DNA of 64,000 bases, from contig NC_134138.1 of the NCBI RefSeq assembly GCF_033958435.1, positions 269,615,798-269,679,797 of the forward strand. The letters run 5' to 3'. Below the pieces are notes generated by a model. The model worked only from the letters and a program-made list of their open reading frames with translations, made no database searches and was not told where the DNA came from. A program made the position numbers and the translations under genes. Positions within the stretch are counted from its first letter, which is position 1, and every line of letters starts with the position of its first letter. The stretch comes from Carettochelys insculpta. Lineage: Eukaryota; Chordata; Testudines; Carettochelyidae. This document shows positions 1-8,326 of this stretch, piece after piece.

Positions 1-212
1 GGCCCGGCTGGTGCCCCCGGGCTCTGCGGAGCTGGGGAAGGTCTTTGTCCCCAGGCCCCTCGGCCCGTCAGGGCTACACGCAGAGGTGGGAGCCAGGCCC
101 CAGGCCCCAGCCCCCAGGTTTTGCCAGTGGGGCCTCCATTTACCCTGGCCCCGCTTAGGGGTGCCGGCTTGTCATAATACGTGGGGGGGTGGACACGCGC
201 CCCAGCTGCGGC
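1..212. other. GC-rich unassigned sequence
   Basis: Rich in G and C with runs such as CCAGGCCCC. An open frame crosses it on the plus strand, but it shows no domain and continues into the repeat that follows, so I do not call a gene. I see nothing else here. Confidence 0.3.
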
Positions 213-439
213 AACCAGAGATGCCAACCCACGGAAATTTCATTTATGGACAAAATGGGAAAAATTTACAGACACGTTTGTTTATGGACATAATTTTTAT
301 ATTCAGACAACGTAAATGGCCAAAGGTGAGCGTCATTGTTCATACATTGCAAAGCCACATCCTACTTAACTCACTTTCATTTAGTTAGGCAGGTTGCTAA
401 TGTGCTGATGCGAAGAGGGTGGGATAAGGTAGACCCTAT

Positions 440-545
440 CTTACCTCACAGAGCTGAAAGGGACCTTCAGAGGTCATAGAGTCCCATGCATTGCGCTCAC
501 AGCAGGACCTATCACCGTCCCTGCCATTTTTTTTTTAATCTGTTT
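440..545 (-). mobile_element. CR1 LINE 3'-end fragment
   Basis: Read on the minus strand, this ends in the CR1 3' terminal signature (GAGGTCCCTTYCAGCTC-like; here GAGCTGAAAGGGACCTTCAGAGGTCATAGAGTCC on plus, split by divergence). The retained piece is about 100 bp of untranslated sequence, strongly 5'-truncated as usual for CR1. No coding sequence remains. Confidence 0.6.
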
Positions 546-589
546 TGTCCCCAGTTCCCACGTGGCCCCCTCAAGGATTAAACTCCCAA

Positions 590-665
590 CCCTGGGTTGA
601 GCAGGCCTATGGAGACCATAATATCACCTGGATCACATTACAGCACCTCAACCACTGAGCTAAGC
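590..665 (-). repeat. tRNA-derived SINE fragment
   Basis: On the minus strand it reads as a tRNA-like head: TTAGCTCAGTGGTTGAG, which resembles the pol III A box, then CCCAGGGTTGGGAGTTTAA, which resembles a T-arm/B box. Related heads occur at 6719 and 63745. It is too diverged to fold as a working tRNA. Confidence 0.45.
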
Positions 666-841
666 AAACAACTGAAACATCCAATATTCACTGTTTGGCA
701 GTAAAATGGCTGAAGCAGCATAGAAAAATTTAATTGCTATAGAATACTTGCTGTTTTTTGAAATGTTATTGCATTTTTATGGAATTTATGGACATGTCCA
801 ATTTTGGCTAATTTTTTATACTGTCTGTAAATTTACTGACA

Positions 842-1041
842 GTTGGCAACTCTGGCAAAAACCCCGGCCAGGGAGTTTCCATGACAAGTCCTGAATTTAT
901 ACAAAAATGTCCCACGGAAACCCGGGGGTCAGGGCAACCTCGGCAGTCCCATGGGACATTTTTGCGTAAATGTGGGACATGGGACTTGTTGTGGAAATTA
1001 GGGACTGTCCTGCAGATTGCGGGACGTCTGGCAACTCTACC
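842..1041. repeat. GGGAC-rich repeat unit bounded by GGCAACTCT motifs
   Basis: Directly after the element at 215-855. It starts in the shared GGCAACTCTGG and ends at TCTGGCAACTCTA (1027-1039). Inside, GGGACAT, GGGACTGTCC and TCCCATGGGACA motifs recur in both orientations, so the DNA is locally palindromic. It may be part of the same composite element or a related MITE; not identified. Confidence 0.35.
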
Positions 1042-1111
1042 CCAACAAGGAGCGAGTCTAATGGCGCTTGGGATATCTTCAATCAAATCAACAACAAACC
1101 CTCCATAGTCT

Positions 1112-1235
1112 CAGAGGGGCAGCTGGGTTAGTCTGTAGCTTCACAAAAAATAAGTCATCCTGTAGCACCTTACAGACTGACAATCGTATTTATTAGGTAA
1201 TGAGCTTTTCTGGGTAAGACCCACTTCATCAGACC
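1112..1235 (-). mobile_element. Penelope-like element 3' tail, 5'-truncated
   Basis: Minus-strand copy of the tail that follows the open PLE frame at 15811-17701: a CTGATGAAGTGGGTC...AGAAAAGC segment, then CTTACAGACTG, CTACAGGATGA and the terminal CCCTCTGAGA. Only about 120 bp of the 3' end is kept. No coding sequence remains. Confidence 0.7.
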
Positions 1236-1466
1236 GAGCCACTGAACAAATAGCCCAAGGAGAGATTTTTTTTCACTTGGAGATGTCATGGAGTCATGCA
1301 TGGGATTTGCTCTTGCTATGGACCTAACATGGTGAGTGCAGAGATACCACAGTGAAGCTTCGAGAGATCTAATCCTTACGCTACAGCAATGCACACAGGA
1401 CTCTGAAGGCAACAGACATCAAAGCATTCTCTGCCCATGCTGACAAGCTAGAAAATAGACCCAAAC

Positions 1467-2156
1467 TGCCTCTACGCTAGTATTGTCAGTGTAGTGGTAG
1501 CATCCTTCAGTCTACGTAGACTATGGATCGCGCCCTTCGTAGTTCCGTTTGGCATCCTCATTTGCAGCGTTGGCCGTGACCGTGAAGACCCACACGAGAG
1601 TGACAGGCCTTGCTGCATCTGTTGCATATATAATGGGTGTCTGGCAGGTCCTTGCTGTGCTTTCTCTGGGCTCGCTTCTCCTTTGCTAGCTGTGTGATCC
1701 TCAACTCACCCTTCTGAAGGCCCTTGTATAGTTCCTGCCTCCATCTGCTGCAATCGTCTGCCAGCTCCTCCCAGCTGTCTGGCTTGATGTCTACTTCCCT
1801 GAGGTCTCTCTTGCAAACATCTTTGAAGCGCAGCTGGGATGCCTTTGGATTGTCAGTGTAACTGATGTCCATTGGGGGTGTGAAAAAACACCCCTCTGAG
1901 TGACATACGTCATACTGACGGAAGTATGGGTGTGGGGAGCACTATGTCAGTGGGAGATGCTACCCTGCCAACGTAGCTATCACTGCTTGAGGGAAATGTT
2001 TCAATTATGTCGGTGGGAGAGTTCTCACTGGCATAGAGCACCTACACAAGTAATTTTGCCCTGGTACAGCTGTGCTACTGTAAGGTCATTAGTGAAGTCA
2101 TGGCACCAGAAGGAGGAGCTATTTTCTTATCAGACGGGTCCTACAGTCCCCGTGTA
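1467..2156. repeat. MITE split by a retrotransposon insertion
   Basis: Outer arms carry the CTCTACRC / GTGTAGAC ends seen on other MITEs of this window, and the interior has a short hairpin around GGGGTGTGAAAAAACACCCC at about 1873-1892. The element is interrupted at 1494-1848 by a LINE fragment flanked by a 12-bp duplication, so the left end (to 1493) and the body (from 1849) belong together. The exact right end is uncertain. Confidence 0.45.
1494..1848 (-). pseudogene. C-terminal fragment of a non-LTR retrotransposon ORF with Cys/His finger
   Basis: A 5'-truncated LINE insertion. The minus-strand frame enters from 1848 and codes about 100 residues to a stop near 1558: a basic KDVCKRDLRE segment, WEELADD..RWRQ, a Lys/Arg-rich stretch, then a terminal CNRCSKACHSRVGLHGH-type finger with Cys and His ligands. 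C-terminal extensions like this occur on endonuclease-reverse transcriptase polyproteins; I cannot assign the clade with confidence. A short untranslated tail of about 60 bp follows the stop. The insert is bracketed by identical 12-mers ATTGTCAGTGTA at 1482-1493 and 1849-1860, as expected of target-primed reverse transcription. The initiator Met seen upstream lies in the flanking MITE, so it is not a true start. Confidence 0.6.
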
Positions 2157-2461
2157 GACCTTGTCTCCACAGCTCAGAAAACAGCATTGTAGATGCATGG
2201 GTGGCAGGTGAAGGCCAAGCTAGGGAAGGCAAGTACCAGCCCCGCCCCTTCCACTCTGAGACCTCATCCCTTCAGCAACCTCTCCCTCCTCCCCACCTGG
2301 TTGGAGCAAAGACACACCCAACCCCAGCCTGATCCTTCCTGGCCACATGGAGGGCTGGAGCTGTCCCACTGCCACCCCAGCCTTCCTGGGTTGCCAGGGA
2401 GTGTAGGCAATTTTGGGAAGGCAATGCTTCCCCTTGCCTACACTACCTGCTGCCCATGCAT
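2157..2461. other. Unassigned, possible TIR repeat
   Basis: The sequence ATGCATGGGTGGCAGGTGAAGG near the left side and CTGCTGCCCATGCATGGGTG near the right are partly complementary, so an old hAT-like element is possible. No gene seen. Confidence 0.25.
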
Positions 2462-3850
2462 GGGTGATTAGGGTTGGAAGAGACCTCAGGAGGTCATATT
2501 GTTCAACCCCCTGCTCAAAGCAGGACCCACCCCAACTAAATCATCCCAGCCTGGGTTTTGTCAAGCTGGGCCTTAAAAGCCTCTAAGGACTGAGAGTCCA
2601 CCTCACTAGGCAACCCTTTCCAGTGCTCTGCCCTCAACCCTAGTGAAAGAGCCTTTCTTACTATCTAACCTAGACCTTCCCCACTGCAACTTGAGACTGT
2701 CATCTGCCACCAGTGAGAGTAGCTGGGCTCCATCCTCTTTGGAACCCCACTTCCAGTAGTTGAAGGCTGGTGTCAAATCCCTCTCGATCTTCTCTTCTGC
2801 AGACTAAATAAGTCGAGTTCCCTCAGCCTCTTCTCTTCATGTATATGCCCCACACCCTAATGATTTTTGTTGTCCTCTGCTGCACTCTCCAATTTGTCCA
2901 CATCCTTTCTGTGGGCGGTGGGCACTAAACTGGGTACAATAATTCAAATGTGGCCTTATCAGTGCCAAAGAAGGGAACAGTCACTTCTTTCTATCTGCTG
3001 GTAATCCTAATGCAGTCCAATATGACTCTAGCCTTCTTGGTAACATAGGCACGCTGGTGACTCATATCTGGTGTCTCATTCACTGAAATCCCCAGGTCCT
3101 TTTCTGCAGACCTGCAGTTTAGCCAGTCCATTCCCAGCCTGTAGCAGAACGTGGGATTCTTCTGTCCTAAGTGTAGGGGTCTACAATTGTCCTCATTGAA
3201 CTTCATCAGTTTTCGTTTGGTCCAATTCTCATTTGTCTAGGTCCCTCTAGACCAGCAGTTCCCAAACTTTTCAAGACCCATTTTGACAATTCAGTAAGAG
3301 TTTGTGACCCAAGGCAGTTCAGTTCACCCCCACCCCCAGGCTTAAACCCCTTGCAGCCCCAAACTGCTCCACTGCCCCCAAGCTTAAACACCTTGCAGCC
3401 CCAAAACTCTTCCCCATCAACCTCACACGAGCACCACTGCTGCCTCCTGATGCTCCTTTGCCGGGCCACCACTACCGCTGCCTCCTGCTCTGCACAGCTC
3501 CCTCCAACCCTCCTACTCCCTTCCTCCACCTGCAGCATGAGCAGTTCCGTGCCCTGTCCCAGTGAAATAGGACTTAATTTAATTAGGTTTAACGGCTGGA
3601 TCCCTCCTGCCAGCCGTTAAACCAATTAAATTGTGTTTCATTTCAGCACAGCAGGGCAGGGAGTAGAAGCCAGAGAAGTGAGTGGCAGTAGCTGCAAATG
3701 GCTCCTTAAAGAGCCACAGAAGGCTCAGAGCCACCCAGCCAGCGACCCTTAGAAAATGTAATGGCAACCCATGTTTGGGTCCCAACCTATGGTTTGGGAA
3801 TCCCTGCTCTAGACCCTATCCCAGGTCTCTGTTTTGTTCTACCCCACCCA
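2462..3850 (-). mobile_element. CR1 LINE, 3' portion, interrupted by a hAT element
   Basis: Minus-strand CR1 starting from its 3' end at 2462 (GGTTGGAAGAGACCTCAGGAG on plus) and running back through the ORF2 C-terminus. At 2991-3206 the frame still reads as the CR1 segment ending the reverse transcriptase region (CRPLHLGQKNP...LGISVNE). A hAT element at 3253-3806 splits the copy and CR1 resumes at 3815 for about 35 bp. Many stops and frameshifts; not functional. Confidence 0.75.
3253..3806. mobile_element. Non-autonomous hAT element with perfect 8-bp TSD
   Basis: Starts CAGCAGTTCCCAAACTTTTC and ends GTTTGGGAATCCCTG, imperfect inverted repeats of the CAG...CTG hAT type. It is flanked by the identical octamer CTCTAGAC at 3245-3252 and 3807-3814. 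The interior is GC-rich and has no transposase. A second member begins at 63769. The insertion sits in a CR1 copy and is therefore younger than that CR1. Confidence 0.8.
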
Positions 3851-5094
3851 GAAGTGCATAACAATGGCATGGATTCACCCAGCCTGGCCTTTGTCTGCCC
3901 AGGACCTTTTTGGTTCAGGGGACCTTGATAAAGATTTGCCCTACAAAAGCAGATCTCATTGGTGTATAGGCTAGCTTCCTAGGGAATTCACCAAATTAAT
4001 ATTCAGACTTGTTAAAAGCAACTGGTCACTAATTAGCATCAATAGCCTCTTTTATTACTATCACTAATAATTATGATTGGAGTCAAAGGGTTGCCTTGTC
4101 CCATTGCTTCTGTAGTTCAGCTGTGGCACCCAGCGATAACACATCTCTTACTCACAGTCCAGATTACTCACTGAATTGTCTTCAATATCCATTTTGCATT
4201 CCACATTTATACTTAGTAACAAAAGGATTTGTGCAATACTTCTTAGCTACCTCTGTGGGTGTTCAGCCACATCTCCCTGGAGGGGGACTTCACTGGTGCC
4301 CAGGACTAGGATATATACTGGGATGGTGACTGGAATCTGGAATCTAGACAGTGAATTGCTGCAGCTCACCTGAGCATCTGACCACAGTTCTGAGGTTCTG
4401 AATGCTCCGGTGATTCAGTTTTTCCCAGGGTTTTTCCCGATTCCCAGATTCTTCAGGGAACTTTTATGCTGTTGTGACACCTGATTTGCATTGAGCAAAG
4501 CCCTTGTTTTGTTTCCATATGATATGCCCTTAGCATAGTTGGATTATCAGCCTGATAAGACCTTGCCAGTTCTTCTAGACCCTCAAGATACTTGCTGGCA
4601 CAAAGAAATGACGCTGATTTTCCATATGACTCATTATTCCCTGGTTTCCTTCTTTTCCCCACTTTGCTGTATTGTATCCCTGAATATGCACTACATTGAG
4701 TCTTCTCCCACAGCTCACACTGGAGAAGAGAAAGGAAGAGATGGTAGCTAGTTTAATAAATTTGCCAATTTATACCAGCATTCAACTAAAAAATTGTATA
4801 TTGTAGTCAAGTGCATCTCTCTCTCTGTATTACCAATAGCATCATAGATAATTAGAAGAGGGGGGATTTTAAAAATCAGTTTATAAGTCACTGTTTAGGC
4901 TCAGTTTGTGTTTCCCTTGGTTTGGACAATAACAATAAATGAAATTGGTTTCACTTTTGTTTGTAGTGCCGTTTTCAGTGCTGGAATTTCTAGGTTGCAC
5001 ATATACTTGGCAAGGCCATTATGTGTGATGACACCACCTAGTGGTTTATGCAAAATAAGCAGTCACGGCATAAGAGAGAAGGTCTGCTCCTGAA
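3851..5094. other. No gene or clear repeat recognised
   Basis: Moderately AT-rich sequence without a convincing exon, RNA or repeat signature. Small open frames here are short and lack domains. Confidence 0.4.
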
Positions 5095-5097
5095 TCA

Positions 5098-5379
5098 GGC
5101 TACATCTACACTAGGCAAAGTAAGTCTACCACAAATACGCAATTGCACAGCTAACATCGACATATCTGCTCTTGGCTCTCTTGGCCGTCCCTAACGGGGA
5201 GGGTCGATGGGAGAGTTTCTCCCATAGACCTCCCTTACTCCTTGCATCTCACAAGGAGTACGGGGTCAACTGCGACCCCTGAGAAGCCGATTTTGCACAT
5301 CCGTACTAGACATGCAAAACCAAACCCTGGAAGATTGACCCTGAGCTGGGCGATCTTGTGTGGTAGTGTAGACGTACCC
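5098..5379. mobile_element. Harbinger-type MITE with TCA duplication
   Basis: A 282-bp element beginning GGCTACATCTACACTA and ending TAGTGTAGACGTACCC, which are inverted repeats. The 3-bp sequence TCA lies on both sides (5095-5097, 5380-5382). Inside are short palindromes such as TACTCCTTG / CAAGGAGTA. A diverged relative lies at 13199-13483. Three-base duplications and these ends fit PIF/Harbinger. No coding capacity. Confidence 0.65.
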
Positions 5380-5382
5380 TCA

Positions 5383-6023
5383 GTGACTGCATAGACTGGT
5401 CTGACTCCGCCCTGCCTAGCCCGTTCATGCTTACCACCAATGGAGTGACTTTTACTCCCCCTTTGCTGTGGCAGGAGCTAGGGAGTCTCAGGCTGTGCGC
5501 TGCTCATCTTCTCCATGTTTCAGGATTGTGGTGGAAGGGGCTGGGACCCTTGTGCTTTCTTTTCCAATGCAAGGGGAGACACCTGAACACTATCTTCTGC
5601 CTGCCTTCCATGTTCTGGGGCTGGGGAGACCTGGGGCCACTCACTGCCTGCAGCCTGCTTTCTCATTGCTCCAGGGCTGAAGGGGATTGGGCTGTGTTCT
5701 GCCCAAAGCCAGCCTTCTGGGTGCTCTGGGTGTGTGTGTGTCCACATACTGCCACCTTCCCCACGCTCCAGAGCAGAGGGGTAGCGTGTGGGGTCTCTGG
5801 GTTCTTGCAGTGGAAGGGACAGGGCTGGAGGCTGTCCTCCCCCAGCCAGCATCACCCGTAGGCAGCTGGTTAAAGATAGGAAACAAAGGGTGGAAATAAA
5901 ACAGCTTTCACAATGGAAAGAAGTAAATAGTGTTGTCCTCTCAAGGGTCTTTGCTGCTACCTGTGCTGCTCCATATGTTCATAAAAGAGATGGGAAAAGG
6001 AATATACAGTGAAATGGCAAAGT
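5383..6023. other. No gene recognised
   Basis: Contains overlapping open frames on both strands around 5430-5860, none with a known motif and with unstructured Cys/Trp/Pro-rich composition. I treat these as chance frames in GC-rich DNA. Confidence 0.35.
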
Positions 6024-6107
6024 TCTGAAAATCTGAAGTGGGTCTTACCCACAAAAGCTAATAAATAAACTTGTTAGTCTTTAAGGTGCTACAGGACTGC
6101 TTGTTTT
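6024..6107 (+). mobile_element. Penelope-like element 3' tail fragment
   Basis: Plus-strand copy: CTGAAGTGGGTCTTACCCACAAAAGCT, then TTAGTCTTTAAGGTGCTACAGGACTGCTTG. The hairpin GTGGG...CCCAC of the PLE tail is kept but the preceding CTGATGA core has lost bases. It breaks off before the terminal CTCTGATA. Confidence 0.65.
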
Positions 6108-6124
6108 TGTGGCAAAATTTGGCA

Positions 6125-6715
6125 ATGGTGCGAAATTACTTGATAAGTTAAAAATTGACGGTGAAGGATTGCAAAGGAATCCCACAAAACTGGGAGAGAA
6201 AATGGCAGTTAAAATTAAATGTAGGTAAATGCACATGAGAAAGTATCATCCAGACTAGACATACAAAATGAAAAAAGTCTAAATTAGTTATCACTCAAGA
6301 AAGAGGTCTGGGAATTATTGTGAATAGTTTTCCAAAAACATCCAGCAGTATACAGCAGCAGCAGTAAAAAAGCTACCACAATAGTAGGAATGGTTAGGAA
6401 AGGGGTAGATGAGAAAAGAGAAGATATCATAATGCCACCCTGTAAATCCACAGTGTGCACACACCTTGAACACTGCATGTACTTCTGGTTGCCCCATCTG
6501 AAAGAAGAGATATTAGAATCAGAAAAGGAACAGAGTAGGGCAATGAAAATGCTCTGGAACATGGAACATATTCCATGTAAGAAGAAATTAGAAAGACAGG
6601 AATTGTTCCGCTTGGAAAAGACATGACTAAGGAGAGATATGAGAGAAAGCTATAAAATGTGGAGAAAGTGAAGAGGGCAGTTTTATTTACTCCTTAACAT
6701 AACATGACTCCTAGC
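6125..6715 (+). mobile_element. Old CR1/L3-like LINE fragment
   Basis: A diverged plus-strand fragment of the C-terminal ORF2 region. At 6446-6545 it reads in the CR1/L3 style (C..HLEHCMYFWLPHLKEE..ESEKEQSRAMKM), matching the [11 protein letters not shown]...[12 protein letters not shown] block of younger CR1 copies at 10040 and 17730. Frameshifted and full of stops; much older than the CR1 at 8327. Confidence 0.6.
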
Positions 6716-6718
6716 AGG

Positions 6719-6768
6719 GATGACACAGATAGCTCAGTGCTTAGAGCATTGGCCTTGTAAACCCATGT
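6719..6768 (+). repeat. tRNA-derived SINE head
   Basis: GATAGCTCAGTGCTTAGAGCATTGGCCTTGTAAACCCA resembles the D-arm and anticodon arm of a tRNA-Thr-like molecule (TGT at the anticodon position), including an A-box-like segment. The T-arm is lost. Same family as the heads at 590-665 and 63745. Confidence 0.45.
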
Positions 6769-6786
6769 GTTGGCCACCCCTCTCTC

Positions 6787-7065
6787 TAGCCTACCCAGTA
6801 CTGCCTTGACTGAGGTTCTGGCACATACTGAGAACTTCTGCACTTTCCCTAGCTAGCACCCAACTGAACCAGATTTGCTGCAGCAGCTCCTTCTATGCAA
6901 GGCTGCTCCAGCAAACTGCTCTCTCATTGGCTTCCCTCAGGAGCCCTTCACTCATTGGCTGGTGGTGCTGTATAGGCTCCCTCCAACCTGTCTTAACCCT
7001 TCCTTATAGGAGTGAGGCATTTGCCCCACTATAGGGCCTGACTGATTTGTCTACAGGTCAGTGGC
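6787..7065 (+). repeat. Interspersed repeat related to the LTR-like repeat at 32633
   Basis: Aligns by eye with about 32890-33128: shared blocks include CAGCTCCTT.TA.GCAAGGC.GCTCCA, CTCATTGGCTG and CCCCACTA.AGG. The copy lacks the 5' half of the 32-kb repeat. I interpret it as a fragment of the same LTR-like element. Confidence 0.4.
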
Positions 7066-7157
7066 CTCTCTGACCTGAAAAAGGTTCCCTCCCTCTGATC
7101 TAAAGAGAAGAGGCAGAGAGAGGGTAGGTGAGGAACTGGCTTGTGATACATCACTGG

Positions 7158-7867
7158 GGCTGCGTCTACACGTGCACGCTACTTCGAAGTAGCGGCAGTA
7201 ACTTCGAAATAGCACCCGTCACGTCTACACGTGTTGGGCGCTATTTCGAAGTTGAAATCGACGTTAGGCGGCGAGACGTCGAAGTCACTAACCCCATGAG
7301 CGGATGGGAATAGCGCCCTACTTCGACGTTCAACATCGAAGTAGGGACGTGTAGACGATCCGCGTCCCGCAACATCGAAATAGCGGGGTCCTCCATGGCG
7401 GCCATCAGCTGGGGGGTTGAGAGATACTCTCTCTCCAGCCCTTGCGGGGCTCTGTGGTCACCGTGGGCAGCAGCCCTTAGCCCAGGGCTTCTGGCTGCTA
7501 CTGCTGCAGCTGGGGGTCCGTGCTGCATATACAGGGTCTGCAACTAGTTGTTGGCTCTGTGTATCTTGCACTGTTTAATGAAAGTGTGTCTGGGAGGGGC
7601 CCTTTAAGGGAGCGGCTTGCTGTTGAGTCCGCCCCGTGACCCTGTCTGCAGCTGTGCCTGGCTCCCTTATTTCGATGTGTGCTACTTTGCCGTGTAGACG
7701 TTCCCTCGTTGTGCCTATTTCGATGTTGGGCTGCGCAACGTCGAAGTTGAACATCGACGTTGCCAGCCCTGGAGGACGTGTAGACGTTATTCATCGAAAT
7801 AGCCTATTTCGATGTCGCCACATCGAAATAGGCTACTTCGATGTAGGCTTCAAGTGTAGACGTAGCC
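7158..7867. mobile_element. Harbinger MITE, 710 bp, copy A
   Basis: Begins GGCTGCGTCTACACGTG and ends CAAGTGTAGACGTAGCC (inverted), flanked by TGG at 7155-7157 and 7868-7870. Subterminal DNA is dense in TTCGAA, TTCGATG and ACGTCGAAG motifs. Its inner blocks, CTCCATGGCGGCC near 7393 and GGGAGGGGCCCTTTAAGGG near 7590, correspond to blocks just inside the left and right ends of the coding Harbinger element at 25186-29107. It therefore looks like an internally deleted derivative of a related transposon. No transposase. Sister copy at 11039-11751. Confidence 0.8.
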
Positions 7868-7870
7868 TGG

Positions 7871-8315
7871 AAGAGCCAGGAATAACCCACACCCTTGGGG
7901 GGGCATATTACTGTGGCCCATCAATTAAAATACCTGCTTTATTTCCTTTGAAAATCTCCTTTAAACCCAGATGCCTTTTTAGTAGCCTGGGAAGGGGTGT
8001 ATCTACCCCACACAGGTTCAGCAAGTGTTGATCACAGGTTGTGGGCTGAGGAAACCATGCTCCACTCACCCCTGCTGGGCATGTGCCAGCTGGAGCCAGA
8101 GTATAAAAGGGAGTCGCTAAAATTGGTCTCAGCTGGTCACGGATGAGTGCAAATATTTGTTGCACAGTTTCAGGCTCCTGCTGGAGCACCAAGATACAGG
8201 AGTCAACTGGGCTGAGATGCCAGTATATCACCAGCCAGCAACCAGTGGGGAAACAGTGGTGGCCGAGAGACTGCTGGTATGGGTGGGAAGTGGCTTAGGG
8301 GATAGGACAAGAAGA
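7871..8315. other. Unassigned sequence with a TATA-box-like site
   Basis: Lies between MITE copy A and the CR1 insertion, and its probable continuation is at 10595 on the far side of the CR1. TATAAAA at 8102-8108 sits in GAGTATAAAAGGGAG, a good TATA context, but no transcript can be inferred. It may be part of an LTR. Not identified. Confidence 0.3.
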
Positions 8316-8326
8316 AATAGTAGTGG

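Larger units (their letters stand above)
215..855. repeat. Candidate TIR element with nested older repeats
   Basis: The two ends are inverted copies: CCAGAGATGCCAAC at 215-228 matches the reverse complement of GTTGGCAACTCTGG at 842-855 with one mismatch. The similarity extends inwards through AT-rich sequence containing TTTACAGAC and TTTATGGACA motifs. Between the arms lie a CR1 3'-end fragment and a tRNA-derived SINE. I read it as a non-autonomous DNA transposon enlarged by later insertions. The family is not identified and no target duplication is clear. Confidence 0.4.

Noticed and set aside
11..388. 125-codon plus-strand open frame
   Set aside because: GC-rich composition, no motif, and it runs into an AT-rich repeat arm; a chance frame.
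5427..5886. Overlapping open frames up to 144 codons on both strands
   Set aside because: Open in several frames at once, which is compositional; no domain or splice structure.
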